Below are positions 60,862 through 64,000 of a DNA stretch of 64,000 nucleotides, piece by piece. The notes under the pieces were generated by a model, which saw nothing but the letters and a program-made list of their open reading frames with translations, was not told the DNA's origin and did no database searches. Origin of the DNA: CAYPPG01 sp964412555. Lineage in GTDB: Bacteria > Hinthialibacterota > Hinthialibacteria > Hinthialibacterales > Hinthialibacteraceae. The DNA is taken from NCBI GenBank assembly GCA_964412555.1, contig CAYPPG010000029.1, positions 27,094 through 91,093 on the forward strand, in the 5' to 3' direction. The number at the start of each line of letters is the position of its first letter. The first letter of the stretch is position 1. Both the position numbers and the translations under genes were made by a program.

Positions 60862-61110
60862 GTGTGCCACGTTGATACCACCCTTAAATTACCCCTACGT
60901 TGCATGAAATTGCACGGTTACAGAAAATATTTTCTTGGACTTCCTATTCATCCAAAACTTTCTGAGATTTTGAATAAAATTACAAAATTCAATCGGAAAG
61001 GCCCAGTGATCAAAAAGAAAGGTGGGGGCATTCGCCAAGATATTCGTTATCCCTGGAGGCAAGTCAGGAAGATTGCTGGTGAAAAATATGGAGTTCGCAG
61101 CAAGATTTAG
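60862..61110 (+). pseudogene. C-terminal fragment of a tyrosine recombinase-like integrase
   Basis: An 82-codon frame starting at GTG; the part from MKLHGYRKYF to IAGEKYGVR resembles the section of tyrosine recombinases just before their HxLRH motif, with LGLPIHPKLSEILNKITKFN (the region 'ihpkL..iL') and RYPWRQVRKIAGEKYGVR. The HxLRH motif and catalytic Tyr are missing. It sits 60 bases from the tRNA-Pro half-site, as integrase genes do. The assignment rests on pattern memory only and is moderate. Confidence 0.45.
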
Positions 61111-61169
61111 GTTTACACGGTCTTCGGCAGCATTCTCCTCGGTCTGCTAAGGGTGGTTTTTAATTGAAA

Positions 61170-61351
61170 GGCAGGTCTCCTGGCTTCCGGGCTTTCGAAG
61201 AATCGTCTACTCCCTCGCCTTCTCATTCGTTAGTTCGAATAATGGCTGGTGAGGTTTCGTTCCCGGTTACAGTGGCGGGACCGCGCCGGCTTTTCACCGG
61301 CTTCCCTTTTCATCCTGTCGTTTGCCAGGTGGCAAACAGCAAGACACCTAT
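61170..61351 (-). promoter_or_regulatory. adenosylcobalamin riboswitch without an intact target gene
   Basis: The minus strand carries the B12 box GCCACTG (61276-61270), the preceding GGGAAGCCGGTGAAAAGCCG region, a GTTTGCC/GGCAAAC hairpin (61318-61337) and the 3' element AAGCCAGGAGACCTGCC (61186-61170). These elements are in the order and orientation of cobalamin aptamers. The aptamer reads toward lower coordinates. The only following frame with a ribosome site is MLPKTV and a stop at about 61112. The cob genes lie upstream on the same strand, so they are not its target. Confidence 0.88.
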
Positions 61352-61468
61352 CAACAATTTAACTATAGAGAGATCATCTTCGATGTCAAGCAGTTCGACG
61401 GTTAGGTCGATAGTTCGAAGATAAATCTGACAACGTTCTTCACGATTCTCCTGTTTTTGAATCGTCAT
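61310..61468 (-). CDS. small unknown protein after cobC, overlapping the riboswitch 5' end
   Basis: A 52-residue frame (MTIQKQENREERCQIYLRT, then IDLTVELLDIEDDLSIVK and a hydrophobic LLIGVLLFATW end) preceded by AGGAAAG and starting ten bases after the cobC stop. Its last 40 bases overlap the riboswitch. No family recognised. It may be the tail of the cob operon or a fortuitous frame. Confidence 0.35.
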   Translation of the reverse strand: MTIQKQENREERCQIYLRTIDLTVELLDIEDDLSIVKLLIGVLLFATWQTTG

Positions 61469-61478
61469 ATCTTTCCTA

Positions 61479-62024
61479 TTATATAAATGAAAGGTCATAG
61501 TTAGCGTAAAAGGGACATTCAATGTCAAATGCATTGATTAAAGAGATATTATTTATATGTGATACAATCGCTCGGATCGGTCCCGCATGCGTAATCCAAA
61601 TTTCATTCTCAGGCTGAGAATTCCGTTCTTCGCGAAAACGGATTACCCGTTGGGATACTTCTATGAAACTCTCACCATACGGCGGTCTTGCATGAATCCA
61701 ATCCTGAAAGAATTGTTTCCACTCTTTGGGATATTGCGTTTTCACTTCGTCCCATGTCATACCCTCCCAATCGCCAAAGGATTGTTCGCGGAGCCGGTCC
61801 GTTATCAAGATTGGCAGACCAGAACAATCCGCCAAGGCTTCTGCGGCATTAAGACAACGTTGAAGATCACTTGTGATAAGTATCGAAAAACCATCAAGTG
61901 TTTCATTGGAAATAACATCAATAATATTTTCTGCCGGTTCGGATAACGGTATATCGCTCCATCCGTAAATTCGTTTTTCTGGATTATGAACTGGGCCGTG
62001 GCGGATAAGTTGGACTCTTTTCAT
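61479..62024 (-). CDS. cobC: histidine phosphatase, cobalamin pathway (alpha-ribazole phosphatase)
   Basis: A 181-residue phosphoglycerate-mutase-type phosphatase that removes the phosphate from alpha-ribazole-5'-phosphate or adenosylcobalamin-phosphate. The catalytic motif RHG is in VQLIRHGPVH at the start; the second His is in WITHAGPIRA; RIYGWSDIPLSE and FGDWEGMTWDEV are the usual blocks. The ATG at 62022-62024 is chosen because it overlaps the cobS stop (ATGA) and begins with the family MKRVQLIRHG. It is the fourth gene of the cobUTSC cluster. Specificity is inferred from the cluster. Confidence 0.85.
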   Translation of the reverse strand: MKRVQLIRHGPVHNPEKRIYGWSDIPLSEPAENIIDVISNETLDGFSILITSDLQRCLNAAEALADCSGLPILITDRLREQSFGDWEGMTWDEVKTQYPKEWKQFFQDWIHARPPYGESFIEVSQRVIRFREERNSQPENEIWITHAGPIRAIVSHINNISLINAFDIECPFYANYDLSFI

Positions 62025-62779
62025 AATGAAATCGTGGCGAATACATGAAGTATCGTTTCTGTGACGTGTATGACAAATCCAGCACAATCACCCGTGATAA
62101 AACCAATCCGTTTAAGAAAATACCAACGTGAAACCACAGGTGTCGCTAACATAACTATTGGGATGAAGACAGTGTTGCTGGGAGACAGCACAAATATAAT
62201 AGCGATGGATATCAACAAGCCTAGCCCGCATAACAACCATTGATTGGAAAAAGGAACCGTGCGGCTTAGGCTTTCCGGAGGGATATCTTTCGGTTGCGTC
62301 AATGTAAGAAAGACCACGCCAGCCATGCGGGATACTGCGGCATATGCTATAAGATTTACAACTAGCACTTTAGGATCAATCGATGATAATGCGGCAAATC
62401 GGAGAACATACGTTGAGATTAACGTAAACGCACCATACGTTCCAATACAACTATCCCGCATAATTGCAAGAATCTTTTTTGAATCGTATCCCCCCATTCC
62501 ATCCGCAACATCCGCGAGTGCATCTTCATGAAACATACCCGTGATCCATCCATACGCCAGCAAGGTAAGCGCTATCGAAACGGGATATGGGAAAAAATAC
62601 GTAGATACGGTCAAAACAAGCGCAGCCAGACCGCCAAGTATCATTCCTGCAATCGGAAAGAATATCCCCATCTTATGCAGGGCTTTATCCATGGTTATCC
62701 TATGGGGAACCGGTATCCACGAGAGAAATGCAATCGTGGTGAAAAACAGTTTAACGGAATACAGATACGTTTTCATCAA
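62021..62779 (-). CDS. cobS: adenosylcobinamide-GDP ribazoletransferase
   Basis: Membrane enzyme that joins adenosylcobinamide-GDP and alpha-ribazole to adenosylcobalamin (phosphate). A 252-residue protein with about six hydrophobic segments. The family block is YGWITGMFHEDALADVADGMGGYDSKKILAIMRDSCIGTYG with acidic metal-binding residues. LSRTVPFSNQW and LLAGLGL-type helices follow. It overlaps cobT by four bases at its start and cobC by three at its end. Together with cobU, cobT and cobC it forms the lower-ligand attachment pathway. Confidence 0.93.
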   Translation of the reverse strand: MMKTYLYSVKLFFTTIAFLSWIPVPHRITMDKALHKMGIFFPIAGMILGGLAALVLTVSTYFFPYPVSIALTLLAYGWITGMFHEDALADVADGMGGYDSKKILAIMRDSCIGTYGAFTLISTYVLRFAALSSIDPKVLVVNLIAYAAVSRMAGVVFLTLTQPKDIPPESLSRTVPFSNQWLLCGLGLLISIAIIFVLSPSNTVFIPIVMLATPVVSRWYFLKRIGFITGDCAGFVIHVTETILHVFATISL

Positions 62780-63807
62780 GATGTTTGCCCGCTTACTCCG
62801 GATGATTCAAAGGTCGCCATTTCATTGAATATCGCCGCTGCCGCATCGATGACCGGCAACGCAATCAACGCACCGCTGGCTTCACCAAGGCGCATGTTTA
62901 GATCGAGTATGGGATTCAATTTGAGATAATCGAGGATATGACGATGCCCAGGTTCAACCGACACATGACTGGCGATGAGAGTATCGCGAACAGCGGGATC
63001 AATTTTGGTTGCCAATAGAGCGGATACAGTAACGATAAAGCCATCCAACAGTACTGGAATATGATTCTTGCTTGCTTCAAGGATTCCACCAACCATGGCA
63101 GCAATCTCAAAACCTCCCAAACAAGTTAAAATTGATTCGGCGGAATCGAGATGCTTTTCATGTACATCCATGGCTTTTTCGATAATGGATATTTTATGTT
63201 GAAGTCCTTGGTTGTCTAAACCCGTTCCCCGGCCGGTTATTGCAGGAACCGTGTATTGCATAATGGCCGCGCAAAGTGCTGAAGCCGGTGTGGTATTGCC
63301 GATACCCATCTCGCCGAAGATTACAAGATTCGTTCCATGTTCAATCTCTTCACGAACTGCATTTCTGCCCGTGTCAACGGCAAGATTCATCTCATCCTTT
63401 GTCATCGCCGGTTCCTGGGTCATGTTGTGCGTTCCGGCTCGAATAACATTTCGTTCAACGCCTGATATCGATTGATCGGCAGGGAGTTTACTGCCTACAT
63501 CGATAACACGCAGTTTCGCTTCGTGAAGTTTTGATAACACACTGACCGCTGCACCGCCGCCCGCCATGTTTTTCAGCATTTCACCTGTGACGGATTGGGG
63601 AAACACACTGATTCCTTCTTCGCAGACACCATGATCTCCAGCGAATACAATCACGCTGCGGGGGTTGGTTTTTGGATGATTCGATTGTTGAATAGCGCAA
63701 AGTTGAGCGGCGATGTCTTCGACACGTCCCAGACTGCGTGGTGGTTTGGTTAATTGATCCAAATGCGCCCATGCGCGTTCATAATACGTTTGGCTATTTT
63801 GATTCAT
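62776..63807 (-). CDS. cobT: nicotinate-nucleotide-dimethylbenzimidazole phosphoribosyltransferase
   Basis: Cytosolic enzyme that makes alpha-ribazole-5'-phosphate from nicotinate mononucleotide and dimethylbenzimidazole. A 343-residue protein of normal length. Blocks include TKPPRSLGRVEDIAAQLCAIQ, GDHGVCEEGISVFPQSVTGEM, GEMGIGNTTPASALCAAIM and the C-terminal MRLGEASGALIALPVIDAAA, where the conserved Glu of the active site lies. It starts seven bases after the cobU stop and overlaps cobS. The nicotinate mononucleotide may come from the pncB product encoded at 55662. Confidence 0.94.
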   Translation of the reverse strand: MNQNSQTYYERAWAHLDQLTKPPRSLGRVEDIAAQLCAIQQSNHPKTNPRSVIVFAGDHGVCEEGISVFPQSVTGEMLKNMAGGGAAVSVLSKLHEAKLRVIDVGSKLPADQSISGVERNVIRAGTHNMTQEPAMTKDEMNLAVDTGRNAVREEIEHGTNLVIFGEMGIGNTTPASALCAAIMQYTVPAITGRGTGLDNQGLQHKISIIEKAMDVHEKHLDSAESILTCLGGFEIAAMVGGILEASKNHIPVLLDGFIVTVSALLATKIDPAVRDTLIASHVSVEPGHRHILDYLKLNPILDLNMRLGEASGALIALPVIDAAAAIFNEMATFESSGVSGQTS

Positions 63808-63813
63808 ATTATT

Positions 63814-64000
63814 CTATTCGGGAATTGTTCCCTTGACCGCCATGGGAATACCAGCAACGAAAAACAGAACATTGCCGCAAACCCGAGCGAATTTTTGGTT
63901 AATCATCCCCAGTAAGTCTCTATACCGCCTTCCCGATTCATATTCGGGATGAACGCCCATGCCGACTTCATTCGTAACAATCACGATATCCGCTTTAAGC
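63814..64000 (-). CDS. cobU: cobinamide kinase/guanylyltransferase, 5' part outside window
   Basis: C-terminal 61 residues of CobU, the bifunctional enzyme that phosphorylates adenosylcobinamide and transfers GMP to it. The visible blocks VTNEVGMGVHPEYESGRRYRDLLG and INQKFARVCGNVLFFVAGIPM are the typical end of the family. The stop is at 63814-63816, seven bases before the cobT start. The rest of the gene, including the P-loop, is beyond the right edge. Confidence 0.93.
   Translation of the reverse strand, partial: LKADIVIVTNEVGMGVHPEYESGRRYRDLLGMINQKFARVCGNVLFFVAGIPMAVKGTIPE

Noticed and set aside
61170..61351. Riboswitch as leader of cobUTSC
   Set aside because: The aptamer lies downstream of cobC on the same strand and reads away from the cluster, so it cannot be the cluster's leader.

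Overview
The window is one long stretch of bacterial chromosome with moderate G+C. It carries many secreted or Tat-exported catabolic proteins: a sulfatase, a glucuronoyl-esterase-like hydrolase, a DUF5060-type glycan hydrolase, a Gfo/Idh/MocA oxidoreductase with a Tat leader, and LamG and CotH/lamin-tail proteins. It also carries a MoxR/DUF58/VWA/DUF4159 operon and an ileS-dksA-lspA-lgt block. This mix is typical of planctomycete-like or neighbouring candidate phyla (for example Sumerlaeota, Hydrogenedentes or Poribacteria). The phylum cannot be fixed from the sequence alone. A 100-N block shows that this is a draft assembly, probably metagenomic. All names rest on reading motifs, not on searches.

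Layout. 1-7.4 kb: a PhoD-tail/prolyl-oligopeptidase fusion cut by the window edge, a sulfatase, a small zinc-ribbon membrane protein, a DegT-family aminotransferase and a divergent fucose/arabinose-isomerase-like gene. 7.4-10.9 kb: an A+T-rich island with an Eco57I-like restriction-methylation enzyme, an unknown partner and a lone antitoxin-like gene. 11-16 kb: an esterase, a beta-propeller protein, lysA and an unknown gene. 16.4-19 kb: glycogen/alpha-glucan phosphorylase. 19.5-32.7 kb: a tightly packed operon of three exported repeat-type proteins, a double-DUF4159 protein, MoxR ATPase, DUF58 protein, two VWA membrane proteins and a large membrane/coiled-coil protein. 32.8-39.2 kb: ileS, a DksA-type zinc-finger gene, lspA, lgt and a glycosyltransferase. 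39.3-42.7 kb: a divergent small antitoxin/XRE pair, a glycan hydrolase, an oxidoreductase remnant and a pseudopilin. 42.8-52.2 kb: a CotH protein, two cytochrome-bd-like membrane subunits each ending in a c-type heme domain, a LamG protein and the Tat-exported oxidoreductase. 52.3-55.3 kb: a zinc dehydrogenase and an AAA ATPase preceded by a HEPN-like gene broken by one amber codon. 55.7-60.1 kb: nicotinate phosphoribosyltransferase and two GT39-like membrane glycosyltransferases. 60.2-64 kb: a terminator, tRNA-Glu, the scar of an integrated element (3' half of a tRNA-Pro plus an integrase-like fragment), a cobalamin riboswitch with no intact target, and the cobUTSC cluster running off the right edge.

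Two themes cross these regions. First, the chromosome carries several families of short palindromic repeats. They sit at the 3' ends of genes, several contain a stop codon, and one has entered a coding sequence in frame. Second, gene decay is visible at four places: the HEPN gene, the oxidoreductase fragment, the integrase/att scar and the orphan riboswitch. The best candidates for undescribed biology are the HEPN/AAA pair, the double c-heme bd-like complex, the DUF4159/MoxR operon and the shared C-terminal DWxxF ending of two secreted proteins.
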